Positions 8,958-18,784 of a DNA stretch of 64,000 nucleotides are shown here, one piece after another; positions within the stretch are counted from its first letter, which is position 1, and the number at the start of each line of letters is the position of its first letter. Origin of the DNA: Bacteroidales bacterium. GTDB lineage: Bacteria; Bacteroidota; Bacteroidia; Bacteroidales; Bacteroidaceae. Location of the stretch: the NCBI GenBank assembly GCA_018064685.1, contig JAGHUS010000152.1:1-64000 (forward strand), in the 5' to 3' direction. The position numbers and the translations under genes are program-made. Under the pieces are notes generated by a model. That model did not search any database, was not told the origin of the DNA, and saw only the letters and a program-made list of their open reading frames with translations.

Positions 8958-10337
8958 ATGAGAAAGATAATCTGTTTCATACTGCTTGCACTGGCGGCTT
9001 CGTCTTATGCGCAGAGCGTCAGTTCGCGGCGTTTGCTGGGTGCGGCTGTGGTGCGTCGTCAGGCGTCTGACTCGCTGGCTGTTCATGGCAGATTGTATGC
9101 TGATTCATTGCAGATGTTGTTCTCGCGATTCCAAGGTGTGGCTGCTGATTCGGCCAGGCAGAATCCGATGCTGGTGACCAATCCGTATTACTTCCCTTTG
9201 CTTTCTGCGGGAACACTCTATAACCGCCCTTTGCAGCAAGTGTTGGGCATTGATTGGGTTCCGCAGGGACAAGATGCTGCGGGCATGGGAACGGGTGTTG
9301 GGACCAAGGACAGGAATCTGACTACGCTGCATAGCCTGAATGACTTTCTGGCCAGGATGTATGCCACACGTCCCTATCTGTTTGTGCAGACTCAGCAGCA
9401 GATGATGGAAGAGGGGGCATTGGTGACGGATATCGTTACGCCCATACAGACTGAGAATAAGCTGGTGGAACAGATACAGCTGGCTGACATTGAGCATGAT
9501 GTTACGGATGCCATTGTGGCCATAACACGCAGACCTAACTTCTGGACGTTGAGGGGGAGTGCCTCACTGCAGTTCACACAGTCGTATTTCAGCGACAACT
9601 GGTTTCAGGGGGGCGACAATAACTACTCGGCCTTGTCGCTGTTCACGCTGGAGGCTAACTTCGACAACAAGCAGAAGCTGCAGTGGGAGAACAAGCTGGA
9701 GGCGCAGCTGGGATTCCAAACCACCAAGGGTGACACGTGCCACTCGCTGAAGGTGACCAGCAACCTGCTGCGCCTGACCTCGAAGGTGGGATACAGAGCC
9801 TTTAAGAACTGGTACTATACGGCTCGCTTCCAGGGTAACACGCAGGTGTATCCTAACTACAACACCAACTCGTATAAGGTGACGACCGATTTTGCCTCGC
9901 CTCTCTACCTGGCGTTGTCTCTGGGTATGGACTTCAAATGGAAGCTGAAGCGTTTTGAGGGGTCGTTGTATATGGCTCCGATAGAGGTCAACGCCCGTTA
10001 TGTGGACCGTAAGGAGTTGCGATCGCGATACAACGATAATGCCGACCAGGCCACGAAGTGGACGTGGGGTCCTAACGTGGTGGTGAACTATAAGTGGAAG
10101 ATTATTGACAACATTGAGTGGCAGGGACGTCTGTATTGGTTTACTAACTTCCACTATACCAATATGGAGTGGGAGAATACGTTTACCTTCAATGTGAATA
10201 AGTATCTGAACTGTAAATTGTTTGTCTATCCCAAGTATATCGACGACAAGAAGTATGGCAAGGCTAAGGGTGATCCGGAGCGTGGATACTGGATGTTCAA
10301 GGAGTGGCTTAGCCTGGGTGTGAGTTATAATTGGTGA
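8958..10337 (+). CDS. DUF3078-like outer-surface protein
   Basis: Signal peptide MRKIICFILLALAASSYAQ; FWTLRGSASLQFTQSYFSDNWFQGGDNNYSALSLFTLEANFDNKQKLQWENKLEAQLG. The internal ATG at 8958 fits the promoter and signal peptide better than the ORF-track start. Confidence 0.8.
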   Translation: MRKIICFILLALAASSYAQSVSSRRLLGAAVVRRQASDSLAVHGRLYADSLQMLFSRFQGVAADSARQNPMLVTNPYYFPLLSAGTLYNRPLQQVLGIDWVPQGQDAAGMGTGVGTKDRNLTTLHSLNDFLARMYATRPYLFVQTQQQMMEEGALVTDIVTPIQTENKLVEQIQLADIEHDVTDAIVAITRRPNFWTLRGSASLQFTQSYFSDNWFQGGDNNYSALSLFTLEANFDNKQKLQWENKLEAQLGFQTTKGDTCHSLKVTSNLLRLTSKVGYRAFKNWYYTARFQGNTQVYPNYNTNSYKVTTDFASPLYLALSLGMDFKWKLKRFEGSLYMAPIEVNARYVDRKELRSRYNDNADQATKWTWGPNVVVNYKWKIIDNIEWQGRLYWFTNFHYTNMEWENTFTFNVNKYLNCKLFVYPKYIDDKKYGKAKGDPERGYWMFKEWLSLGVSYNW

Positions 10338-11203
10338 AAGAATTCTACCATGCCAGTGATGGGACGGGCCAGTGTCTGTCCCATTTTCATACCTTCCTGC
10401 ATAACGGCCTCTTGCAGTTCGGCTGCAAAGGTGGCGGTAATGCCTCCCACAAAGTGTATGGGGAGGTCGGGACGGTTGTAGTTGCGTATGTTGCGCTGCA
10501 GGAACCGGCGGAACTCGTCGATGATAAGGGCGTGGACTGCCTGGTTGTCGCGATGGCGGTCGAGGAAGGGTGTGAGTGATGCCAGGAACATGTTGGGTTG
10601 TGGCTGGCGATATACGCGGTTGATGACCTCGGACTGCGAGAGTTCCGTCTCGTTGTAGAAAACCTGCTGAATGTCGGCTGGCAACTGCTTCTTCAGTATG
10701 TCGCCCACCAGACGTTTTCCCAACGATGCGCCGCTGCCCTCGTCGCCCAGAATGAATCCCAATGCTGGTGTCTGTGCCACGATACGGGTGCCGTCGAAGT
10801 GGCATGAGTTGCTGCCAGTACCCAGTATGCAGGCTATGCCCTCGTTATGTCCACACAGTGCCAAGGCAGCTCCCAGCATATCGCTCTCAACCAGGATGGT
10901 GGCGTTGGGATAGACTTGCTGCAAGAGGTTCTTGACGGTGTCGGAGTAGGGAGAGATGCAGCCCGAACCGTAGAAGAAGACTCGTTGGACATCCCCGGGC
11001 TGGAATGAGGTAGAGGTCGTCTGCTGATGGACTTGGCAGAGTCCTTCTCTGCCGCGTTCAATGGCATTCATGATGACATCCTCTTTGTCACGTATGGGGT
11101 TGATGCCCAGTGAATTGGTGAGAATATGCTGTGACTGTGGTGTGGTGGGTGTGAAGCATGCCCAGGTGGTCTTGGTGCTTCCGCTGTCGGCTATAATAGT
11201 CAT
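10325..11203 (-). CDS. BadF/BadG/BcrA/BcrD-type ATPase / N-acetylglucosamine kinase-like protein
   Basis: MTIIADSGSTKTTWAC, ACILGTGSNSCHFDG, LGFILGDEGSGASLGKRL. The 3' end overlaps the convergent gene by 13 bp. Confidence 0.88.
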   Translation of the reverse strand: MTIIADSGSTKTTWACFTPTTPQSQHILTNSLGINPIRDKEDVIMNAIERGREGLCQVHQQTTSTSFQPGDVQRVFFYGSGCISPYSDTVKNLLQQVYPNATILVESDMLGAALALCGHNEGIACILGTGSNSCHFDGTRIVAQTPALGFILGDEGSGASLGKRLVGDILKKQLPADIQQVFYNETELSQSEVINRVYRQPQPNMFLASLTPFLDRHRDNQAVHALIIDEFRRFLQRNIRNYNRPDLPIHFVGGITATFAAELQEAVMQEGMKMGQTLARPITGMVEFFHQL

Positions 11204-11219
11204 GGGAGTGTTGTATGGT

Positions 11220-11978
11220 CTATTGATCGTCGTTCTGCACGTATTTCTGTCGTTCTGTCGGCAGTCCGTTTCTTACTGCCTCGTAGGCAGCCTCGAGTGT
11301 CTTCAGTTCAAACTCCTTGCCTTTGCCTTGAGGGGTGATGGGCTTGTGGAACTTGATGCTGAGTGGATGCCAATGTATGAGAGGTACTTTGGCTGTGCGT
11401 GGCAGTACGTCGAAGGGACCGTTGATGGTGATGGGCACGACGGGCAGTTGCAGTTCGTCGGCCAGTTGGAAGGCACCTTTCTTGAAGTAGCCCATACAGC
11501 CGCTGAAGGTGCGTGAACCTTCGGGGAAGACTACGACGGAGACGCCTCCCTTGAGAATCTCGCGTGCCTTGTCGTAGGTGCGCTTTATAGCCTTTGGTCC
11601 GCTCTTGTCGACGAATATCTGTCCTCCGCTCTCGCATGCCTTGCCTACCAGAGGTATCTTGCGCAACGATTTCTTCATCATCCAGCGGAAGGTATTACCA
11701 AGAAAGGCATAGATGAGGAAGATGTCGAAATAGCCTTGGTGGTTGGCCACGAAGACGTAGCTTGTCTGCTCGTCTACGTTCTCCTGCCCCTCGATGTGCA
11801 CGGGCAGAAGCAATATGCGTATGATGAGCCACGACCATATCTTGGCAGGCCAGAATGCCCAGAAACGGGCAAAGCCAAGGGCTGAGCCCACGATGGTGGC
11901 TGTGGCCGTGATGATGGTGGCCAACAGCAGTATCGGCAGGGCGAAGAGAATCTGGTAGATGTAATATAGGTATTTCAA
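11220..11978 (-). CDS. plsC: 1-acyl-sn-glycerol-3-phosphate acyltransferase
   Basis: NHQGYFDIFLIY (a variant of the HX4D motif), FPEGSRTFSG, VVPITINGPFDVLP. Confidence 0.88.
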   Translation of the reverse strand: MKYLYYIYQILFALPILLLATIITATATIVGSALGFARFWAFWPAKIWSWLIIRILLLPVHIEGQENVDEQTSYVFVANHQGYFDIFLIYAFLGNTFRWMMKKSLRKIPLVGKACESGGQIFVDKSGPKAIKRTYDKAREILKGGVSVVVFPEGSRTFSGCMGYFKKGAFQLADELQLPVVPITINGPFDVLPRTAKVPLIHWHPLSIKFHKPITPQGKGKEFELKTLEAAYEAVRNGLPTERQKYVQNDDQ

Positions 11979-12080
11979 TGTTAATTCATAATTTATAATT
12001 CATAATTCATAATCCGATCCCCTTCTGCCTACGGCATCTCCCCTGAGTGAGAAGGCAGGCGCTTGGACGGTGTTGGCCTT

Positions 12081-12689
12081 TTATGGCTCGGTGACGTCGT
12101 CCTTGTTGATCTGTTCGATATATCCGAGTACCTCGTCTCGTCCCTGTTTTGACTCGGAGGATGTGACGAAATAAGGTGGGAGCTCCTCCCAGTCTTGCAG
12201 AAGGTGCTTGAGGTATGCCTGTACGTTGCTCTTCACCTTGCCGTTGCTGAGTTTGTCGGCCTTGGTGAAGATGAGGCTGAATGGTATGCCGTTCTGGCCC
12301 AGGAACTCGATGAAGTCGAGGTCGATGCGCTGTGGCTCGTGGCGGACATCAATCAGTACGAAGAGGTTGAGCATCTGCTCACGTTTCAGCACATAGTTCG
12401 TGATCATGTGCTTCAGGTTGTCTTGCTCCTTCTTGCCACGCTTGGCGTATCCGTAGCCGGGAAGGTCGACCAGATACCACTCCTTGTTGATGAGGAAGTG
12501 GTTGATGAGCAGTGTCTTGCCGGGCATGGCAGAGGTCTTGGCCAGTTTGTTGTAGCCTGTCAGCATGTTTATGAGGCTGGATTTGCCTACATTACTGCGC
12601 CCTATGAAGGCGTATTCAGGCTGCTGGGTCTGAGGGCATTTCTCGACAGTCGGGCTGCTGATGACAAATTCTGCGCTTTTGATGTCCAT
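12081..12689 (-). CDS. engB: ribosome biogenesis GTP-binding protein YsxC/EngB
   Basis: [57 protein letters not shown]. Start placed at MDIKSAEF, just below a TATCTTTG box at 12708-12715. Confidence 0.94.
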   Translation of the reverse strand: MDIKSAEFVISSPTVEKCPQTQQPEYAFIGRSNVGKSSLINMLTGYNKLAKTSAMPGKTLLINHFLINKEWYLVDLPGYGYAKRGKKEQDNLKHMITNYVLKREQMLNLFVLIDVRHEPQRIDLDFIEFLGQNGIPFSLIFTKADKLSNGKVKSNVQAYLKHLLQDWEELPPYFVTSSESKQGRDEVLGYIEQINKDDVTEP

Positions 12690-12707
12690 TTTCTTTGTGT
12701 CTTTTTG

Positions 12708-12715
12708 CAAAGATA
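12708..12715 (-). promoter_or_regulatory. Bacteroidetes -7 box (TATCTTTG) for engB
   Basis: CAAAGATA on the + strand, 19 bp upstream of the start. Confidence 0.5.
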
Positions 12716-12759
12716 GTGTTTTTTTTGTTTTCATTGGCTGCAAAATGAAAATTATTTCC

Positions 12760-12767
12760 TATCTTTG
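12760..12767 (+). promoter_or_regulatory. Bacteroidetes -7 box (TATCTTTG)
   Basis: Matches TAnnTTTG upstream of the AraC-type regulator. Confidence 0.5.
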
Positions 12768-12825
12768 TGTCGAAAATGTTCAGATGACCTGTTATTTTGC
12801 GCGTTAAAGAAGAATAAGCGAATCT

Positions 12826-14037
12826 ATGTTCACTTCGTTTGCCCTTTTACTACCGTTTTGTATATGTGTGCTTAGTGCCCTTGTCTTTATGTTCAAGCGG
12901 CACAAGTATGCGTCCCAGCAGTTCGTGCTTGTTATCAATATATTGTGTTCGGCTTACTATTTCGCCGACACGATGTTGCTGGGCGATAGTATCTCGGGTG
13001 TTTTTGCTATCATCGGCAGTGTGGTGTGCCAGTTTGTTGGGCCCATGATCCTTCCTCTTTATCTTCTTATGACGCGCAGCATGATGCGCAGCAATTATTA
13101 TTCCTGGACAACGGGCTTCTGGTTTACTCCTCCCGTCATGTTGGGTTCGGCTAGCCTTCTGCTTTTCACGTTGATGGGAAACCAGGCCGGCGAATATGCT
13201 TTGCAGTTTCATTCGTGCTCACCTCTTCCATCCGTCTATGCCGATAGCAACATCCACCAGATGCATTATCTTTTTGCCCACAATATCTTTCTGCTTGTGA
13301 TGCTACTGGAGATAGTCTATTCGGTTGGATATTATATATATATGATGGTGCATTCGGGCTATAGGATGCGTGCCATTGTCAAGCTGTTGCGCACTGGGGG
13401 CAATGTGCCAATCGTCAACCTTTTGTATCCGGCTTTGATAGTGCTTCTTCTGCTTGCCGGCGCACGACTCCTTTTGGGCCGAATCATTGCTCCTGACTAT
13501 CTTGTTGCGGTGACGGCTGTCTTCAACCTGTTCATCTCGCTTGTTCTTATCGTCATCAATTACTTCACTCTTTATGCCAACCGTTCGCCTGTGACGCTGC
13601 GTACGCTGCGTTCGCCTCTCTCGTCGGCCGATAGCAACAAGCACTATCATTATGGTGCAGAGAAAGAGAATGCTGAGACACCCATCGAGGGCATGAGTGC
13701 CTTGTCGTATGCCGAACTGGTGGATGGCTTCCGTGCCTTGGTGATGGTGGAGCGTGTATACTTGGAGGCGTCTGTCACTATCGAGGATGTTGCCGTTCGT
13801 CTGCATAGCAACCGCACCTACATCTCGTGCCTGGTGAGCAAGGAGTTTGGCATGAGTTTCCGTGACTATCTGGGCTCGCTCCGAGTGGAGCATGCACAGA
13901 AATACATGAAATCGCATCCTGCTGCTACGCAAGACGAGGTGGCGCAGGCGTCGGGTTTTAGCAGTGCTTCGACGTTTAATAAGAAGTTCCGTCAGGTGGT
14001 GGGAGTTTCACCACGACAATGGATGGTGAATAACTAG
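12826..14037 (+). CDS. membrane-anchored AraC-family transcriptional regulator
   Basis: N-terminal multi-TM region and C-terminal AraC HTH (VTIEDVAVRLHSNRTYISCLVSKEFGMSFRDYLGSLRVEHAQKYM...ASGFSSASTFNKKFRQVVGVSPRQW). Confidence 0.9.
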   Translation: MFTSFALLLPFCICVLSALVFMFKRHKYASQQFVLVINILCSAYYFADTMLLGDSISGVFAIIGSVVCQFVGPMILPLYLLMTRSMMRSNYYSWTTGFWFTPPVMLGSASLLLFTLMGNQAGEYALQFHSCSPLPSVYADSNIHQMHYLFAHNIFLLVMLLEIVYSVGYYIYMMVHSGYRMRAIVKLLRTGGNVPIVNLLYPALIVLLLLAGARLLLGRIIAPDYLVAVTAVFNLFISLVLIVINYFTLYANRSPVTLRTLRSPLSSADSNKHYHYGAEKENAETPIEGMSALSYAELVDGFRALVMVERVYLEASVTIEDVAVRLHSNRTYISCLVSKEFGMSFRDYLGSLRVEHAQKYMKSHPAATQDEVAQASGFSSASTFNKKFRQVVGVSPRQWMVNN

Positions 14038-14077
14038 GTGAGGTTGTGCGGTTGTGTGGTTATGCGGTTTTTCGGTT

Positions 14078-14189
14078 AGTGAAAAGTGAATAATACTTAA
14101 TCTTTTTAATACTTAAATTGGTTGATTGCTGCATACTTTATCCAACGTATTATTTAATTATTGGCATTAGGTATTATTCACTATTCACT
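14078..14189. repeat. inverted-repeat element between convergent genes
   Basis: Left arm 14078-14096 AGTGAAAAGTGAATAATAC; right arm 14171-14189 is its reverse complement at 18/19 positions. Confidence 0.8.
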
Positions 14190-14212
14190 AAAATAATGAG
14201 TTTTTGAGGCTG

Positions 14213-15091
14213 TCAGTTGATATACTTTCGAATGTCTTTTGTGGCGATGCCTCGACGTTGGGCATAATCTACTATTTGATCTTCAGCTATTTTCCCTACG
14301 CTGAAGTGTTTTGTTGCGGGATGTGAAAGCATCAGTCCGCTGGTGCTGGCGTGCGGTCTCATTGCTCCATTCTCGGTGAGCGTGACGCCAATGGATGTGA
14401 AGTCTAATAGTTTGTCGAGTAGGAAATTAAAACTTTGGTCAGGTAGGGATGGATAGCCTACGGCGGGTCGTTTTCCTTGATATTTTTCGGCAAAGAGTTC
14501 GTCGACGGTAAGCTGCTCGTTCGGAGCATAGCCCCATAGTTGTCGGCGTACCATCTCGTGTGTCTTCTCGGCAGTGGCCTCGGCCAGGCGGTCGGCCAGT
14601 GTCTGGTGTAGCATGTGCTGGTATTCGTCATCAGCCATTTGTTCCTCCATGCCTTGGTCGGTGGTGCATACAAAGCATCCTATGGTGTCTTGCTTTGGAC
14701 TGACAAAGTCGCTCAGACACCAGCAGATGCCATCCTCGTCGGGCTGCTGCTGTCGCAAAAGGGGTAGGCGTACTCCGTTGCTCAGGACGATGTCGTCACC
14801 CTCGGAATGTCCTTCTGACAGGAGAATACAAGCATGGGTGTGGAATACGCCGTCGAGTGTGTTGAGCAGGTGTTGTGCCTCGTCGAAGAGCTTGATGGCT
14901 TCTTGCGCGCGCGCACGTTCCTTTATTTTAAATGAGTAGAGCCAATTGTTGCGGCAAGCACTACAGCCATGCACCTTGGCTATGCTGCCAAGATGTGCGG
15001 GAAAGCCCCATGAATGGAAGAAATAGAGCCAATTGATGTAGGGCGCCACTTCGTGAAGGGAGAAGGTGTATTGTATCAGTTCATAGTTCAT
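14213..15091 (-). CDS. standalone vitamin-B12-dependent methionine synthase activation (SAM-binding) domain protein
   Basis: GKRPAVGYPSLPDQS, SIGVTLTENGAMRPHASTSGLMLSHPATKHFSVGKIAEDQIVDYAQRRG resembles the MetH C-terminal reactivation domain; no other MetH domain is present. Confidence 0.85.
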   Translation of the reverse strand: MNYELIQYTFSLHEVAPYINWLYFFHSWGFPAHLGSIAKVHGCSACRNNWLYSFKIKERARAQEAIKLFDEAQHLLNTLDGVFHTHACILLSEGHSEGDDIVLSNGVRLPLLRQQQPDEDGICWCLSDFVSPKQDTIGCFVCTTDQGMEEQMADDEYQHMLHQTLADRLAEATAEKTHEMVRRQLWGYAPNEQLTVDELFAEKYQGKRPAVGYPSLPDQSFNFLLDKLLDFTSIGVTLTENGAMRPHASTSGLMLSHPATKHFSVGKIAEDQIVDYAQRRGIATKDIRKYIN

Positions 15092-15192
15092 GGTTCATAG
15101 TTGGCTGGCGTTTGGGTAACTATGGTTCATAGTTCTACCTCCTTTTGCCTACGGCATCTACCGCGGGGGGTAAGGTTGGCGCGGTGAGAGTT

Positions 15193-15255
15193 TCTAATTC
15201 CTAATTCTCAATTCTCAATTCTCAATTCCTAATTCCTAATTCCTAATTCCTCATT
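15193..15255. repeat. short-word array (ctaattc / ctcaattc)
   Basis: ttctaattcctaattctcaattctcaattctcaattcctaattcctaattcctaattcc, directly downstream of the pyrC stop. Confidence 0.85.
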
Positions 15256-16587
15256 TTAGCAGAAGCGTAGTGCTTCGCCACGAACGTTGTCGTTCACCGT
15301 GACTCCGTCATACACCTGCAGGCCATTGCACCATGTGCTGGCCACCTTCCAACTTAATGTCTCGCCAGTGAGAGGCGACCATCCGCACTTGCTCAGGATG
15401 CAAGCTTCGCTGACCTTCCAATCCTGCTTTTTCAGGAGGACGAGGTCGGCCTTGTAGCCTTCGCGGATGAATCCGCGCTTCTCGATGTGGAAGAGAAGAG
15501 CTGGGTTGTGACACATCAGTTCGACGAGCCGAGTGCGTGGCAGTATTCCTTCGTCGGACATCGTCAGCATCAATGGCAGCGAGAACTGCATCATGGGCAT
15601 TCCCGAGACAGCTTTGGCTGCGCCTCCCAGCTTTTCGCTGAGGAGGTGAGGTGCATGGTCGGTGCCGATGACGTCGACGAGTCCGTTGTTCAGTGCCTGG
15701 CGCAGTGCTTGCCGGTCGGCATCGCTCTTGATGGATGGGTTGCACTTGATGAGGCTACCCAAGCGCTTGTAGTCATTGGCTGTATAGTATAGATGCTGAG
15801 GGCATACCTCGGCTGTAATGTTCTTGCTGCCAATTGCTTCAGTCGAAAGCAGGGACAACTCCTTGGCTGTGGTGATGTGTGCCAAGTGCAGTCGGGCTCC
15901 CGTCTTTCGGGCCATGCTGACAGCCAATGCCGAAGACATGTAGCATGCCTCGTCATCTCTGATCCATGCATGCCATTCTGTTGAAGGATCGTCGCCATGT
16001 TGCTTTTTGGCTTCCGCCATACGGGTGTTGATGCGCTGTGTGTCTTCGCAATGAGTCATGATGAGGGTAGGGCACTCGCTGAAGATCTTACAGAGCGGTT
16101 CCTCCTGGTCAACCAGCATTCCTCCCGTGCTGCTACCCATAAATAGTTTCAGGGCGGGGATGCGTGTGGGGTCAATCTTTCTTATCTCGTCGAGATTGTC
16201 GTTGGTAGCTCCAAGATAGACGGCATAGTTCACGCGCGATGTCTCTGCGGCATGCTGCATCTTCTGCTGCCAAAGCTCGATGGTGGTGGTTTGTGGCATG
16301 ACGTTGGGCATGTCCATCACGCTTGTCACTCCACCTGCAGCCGCAGCGCGTGTCTCACTTTGCATGTCGGCCTTGTGGGTGAGGCCAGGATCACGCATGT
16401 GCACGTGGTCGTCAATGACGCCCGGCATCAACAGCAAGCCGGTGGCGTCGATGGAGCTATCGGCCATGATATCCTTTGGTACATCATCGGTGAAGACCTT
16501 GGCAATGAGGTCGTTTTCAATTAAAACAGAGGCACAGAATTCTGTGCCTTCGTTAACTATTGTCGCGTTCTTGATAAGTGTTCGCAT
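15256..16587 (-). CDS. pyrC: dihydroorotase
   Basis: PGVIDDHVHMRDPGLTHKADMQSETRAAAAGGVTSVMDMPN; VIGTDHAPHLLSEK. Confidence 0.93.
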   Translation of the reverse strand: MRTLIKNATIVNEGTEFCASVLIENDLIAKVFTDDVPKDIMADSSIDATGLLLMPGVIDDHVHMRDPGLTHKADMQSETRAAAAGGVTSVMDMPNVMPQTTTIELWQQKMQHAAETSRVNYAVYLGATNDNLDEIRKIDPTRIPALKLFMGSSTGGMLVDQEEPLCKIFSECPTLIMTHCEDTQRINTRMAEAKKQHGDDPSTEWHAWIRDDEACYMSSALAVSMARKTGARLHLAHITTAKELSLLSTEAIGSKNITAEVCPQHLYYTANDYKRLGSLIKCNPSIKSDADRQALRQALNNGLVDVIGTDHAPHLLSEKLGGAAKAVSGMPMMQFSLPLMLTMSDEGILPRTRLVELMCHNPALLFHIEKRGFIREGYKADLVLLKKQDWKVSEACILSKCGWSPLTGETLSWKVASTWCNGLQVYDGVTVNDNVRGEALRFC

Positions 16588-16621
16588 AGCCCTTCTGTGT
16601 CTTGTCTTGTTTGTTTTCTGT

Positions 16622-17428
16622 CTATTTGCTGTTCTTCTTCGGATACTTCTTGAACCAGCCGTCCCAACGCAAGCGCATCACGCCGAATACAGCTTCGCTG
16701 AAAATACCTCCGCTCATCTTGCTGGTGCCCAACTCGCGGTTGACGAAGATGACGGGTACCTCCTTGATTTTGAATCCACACTTGTGGGCCGTGAACTTCA
16801 TCTCGATCTGGAACGCGTAGCCCTTGAAGCGTACCTTGTCCAGTTCGATGGTCTCCAACACCTGGCGACGGTAGCACTTGAATCCGGCAGTGGTATCATG
16901 CACCTTGAAGCCTGTGACAATGCGCACGTATTTCGATGCAAAGTACGACATCAGGACGCGTCCCATGGGCCAGTTCACCACATTCACACCGCTCACATAT
17001 CGGCTGCCGATAGCCACGTCATTGCCTTCGTCATGGCATGCAGCATAAAGGCGAGGCAGATCGTTGGGGTTGTGGCTGAAGTCGGCATCCATCTCGAAGA
17101 TGTAGTCATACTTCTGCTCGATAGCCCATTTGAAGCCGGTTATATAAGCCGTGCCGAGTCCCAGCTTTCCACTTCTTTCGATGATGAAGAGCCGGTCCTT
17201 CAGTTCTTCTTTCTGCATCAGGTCCTTGACGATGGCGGCTGTGCCGTCGGGACTTCCGTCGTCGATGATGAGCACGTTGAACTGATGCTCGTAGGTTTGT
17301 GTGGCTTCCTTGGGATTGGTAGCACTGCTGTTTCGTCCTTCTTTCAGTCCCGTAACTGCACGAATGATGCTCTCGATGTTCTCTTTTTCGTTGTAGGTGG
17401 GAATGATAACTATGCTGTCGCTTTTCAC
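16622..17428 (-). CDS. family 2 glycosyltransferase, polyprenol-phosphate mannosyltransferase-like
   Basis: IIPTYNEKENIESIIRAV, VLIIDDGSPDGTAAIV, FEMDADFSHNPNDLPRLY, VIFVNRELGTSKMSGGIFSEA. Confidence 0.9.
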   Translation of the reverse strand: MKSDSIVIIPTYNEKENIESIIRAVTGLKEGRNSSATNPKEATQTYEHQFNVLIIDDGSPDGTAAIVKDLMQKEELKDRLFIIERSGKLGLGTAYITGFKWAIEQKYDYIFEMDADFSHNPNDLPRLYAACHDEGNDVAIGSRYVSGVNVVNWPMGRVLMSYFASKYVRIVTGFKVHDTTAGFKCYRRQVLETIELDKVRFKGYAFQIEMKFTAHKCGFKIKEVPVIFVNRELGTSKMSGGIFSEAVFGVMRLRWDGWFKKYPKKNSK

Positions 17429-17551
17429 AAAAATTATTGTTAAAAGGGTTATACGTAATTGATGATTATGCTTGTCTTGCTTCCTCTATGTATTGCAGGT
17501 TTGCCTTCTTTTGTTTCGGGGGGGATGAGTCTGCGGGGTGATTCCGATGGC

Positions 17552-18694
17552 TCATGTGTTGCTTTCCTTTTTTATGTCGTTGTCTCTGAATTGTATGAGT
17601 TCCTGCACGATTTCCTCGTTGTCGTCGCTGATGGAGAGGATGAGGTTCTTGTATCTGCCCCGTCGTTGCATGTCTTCGATAAAAGGATATACAGGCACGT
17701 CCTCGGTCCAGAATTTCTTGCCTAGGAAGCACATCGGCGATGCGTAGCCAAAGCTGAGGTAGTGGTTCTGCACGGCATCCTGGAATATCTCCTGTAGCGT
17801 GCCGGCGCTGCCAGGTGTGTAGATGATGCCTCCGAAGGCCAAGGTCAAGATGCCGTCCTCGCGAATGCTGTTGTCAAAGTATTTGGCGATGCACATGGCC
17901 AGAGGTGTGGAAGGCTCGTGCCCGTACAGCCAAGTGGGTATGCCTATGCTCAGGTAGTCTTTCTGCGGATACTTGTCTACCACCTGCATGGCGGTGTCGA
18001 GCCAAAGCTCGTCCTTGAAGTCAGGTGCGGTGCGCAGTGTGTTCAAGGCATCCATGAACTCCTCCTCTGTTCGCCCTGCCATCCATGCTCCCAGGTGTGT
18101 TGCCTCCATCGCACCAGGTCCGCCTCCGCTTATCATGATGCTGCCCAATTCGGTGAGTCGCTTGCTGATGCGTGCCACCTGCTCGAACTGAGGTTCGGTG
18201 CGTAGCAATCCGTGCCCGCCCATCACGCCAACCACCTGTTTCTCCTTGAAAAAACTCAAAAGGTAATGCAAGGCCGAGCTGATGCTGTGGTCGTGCAGAC
18301 TGCGGGCTAATGTCTCCTTGATGTTGACAGTCTGCTTGCCTTCCTCCAGATAGTGCTTGTACACAATTCCGTCGTAGCAGTTCTTGTAACTCTCGGGATG
18401 TCCTAGCTTGTAGCCTTCGTAAAGGCTTGCGGCCGTGTAGAGCTTGCTGCGAAACGGGTCGAAGACAGTGGACATTTTGGGAAAGACCAGGCTGTCGGTG
18501 ATGTGACGCTTGAACCCCTTGGGCAGAGTGCATCCCAAAAAGATGCAATCCACGTACTTGTGCTGCATGGCAAGCTCTGTCTCGGCCGTAAGATTCACGT
18601 CCTTGAAGGCATGACGCGATATGACCTTTTCGTCCGAGTGAAGCACTTGGGCCAGTTGCCAGTCATCATTTACTTCATGGTAATTCTGTCTCAT
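17552..18694 (-). CDS. LOG family / lysine-decarboxylase-like Rossmann protein
   Basis: VGVMGGHGLLRTEPQFEQVARISKRLTELGSIMISGGGPGAMEATHLGAW; GGIIYTPGSAGTLQEIFQ. Confidence 0.85.
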   Translation of the reverse strand: MRQNYHEVNDDWQLAQVLHSDEKVISRHAFKDVNLTAETELAMQHKYVDCIFLGCTLPKGFKRHITDSLVFPKMSTVFDPFRSKLYTAASLYEGYKLGHPESYKNCYDGIVYKHYLEEGKQTVNIKETLARSLHDHSISSALHYLLSFFKEKQVVGVMGGHGLLRTEPQFEQVARISKRLTELGSIMISGGGPGAMEATHLGAWMAGRTEEEFMDALNTLRTAPDFKDELWLDTAMQVVDKYPQKDYLSIGIPTWLYGHEPSTPLAMCIAKYFDNSIREDGILTLAFGGIIYTPGSAGTLQEIFQDAVQNHYLSFGYASPMCFLGKKFWTEDVPVYPFIEDMQRRGRYKNLILSISDDNEEIVQELIQFRDNDIKKESNT

Positions 18695-18750
18695 ATTGCA
18701 AAATTAGGCATTTTTTTGTAATTATGCTGCTCTGTATGCATTTTTTTTTC

Positions 18751-18758
18751 TATATTTG
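18751..18758 (+). promoter_or_regulatory. Bacteroidetes -7 box (TATATTTG)
   Basis: Matches TAnnTTTG upstream of the lipoprotein gene at 18785. Confidence 0.45.
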
Positions 18759-18784
18759 CCCTTGATTTTTATTCCTTATACCCG

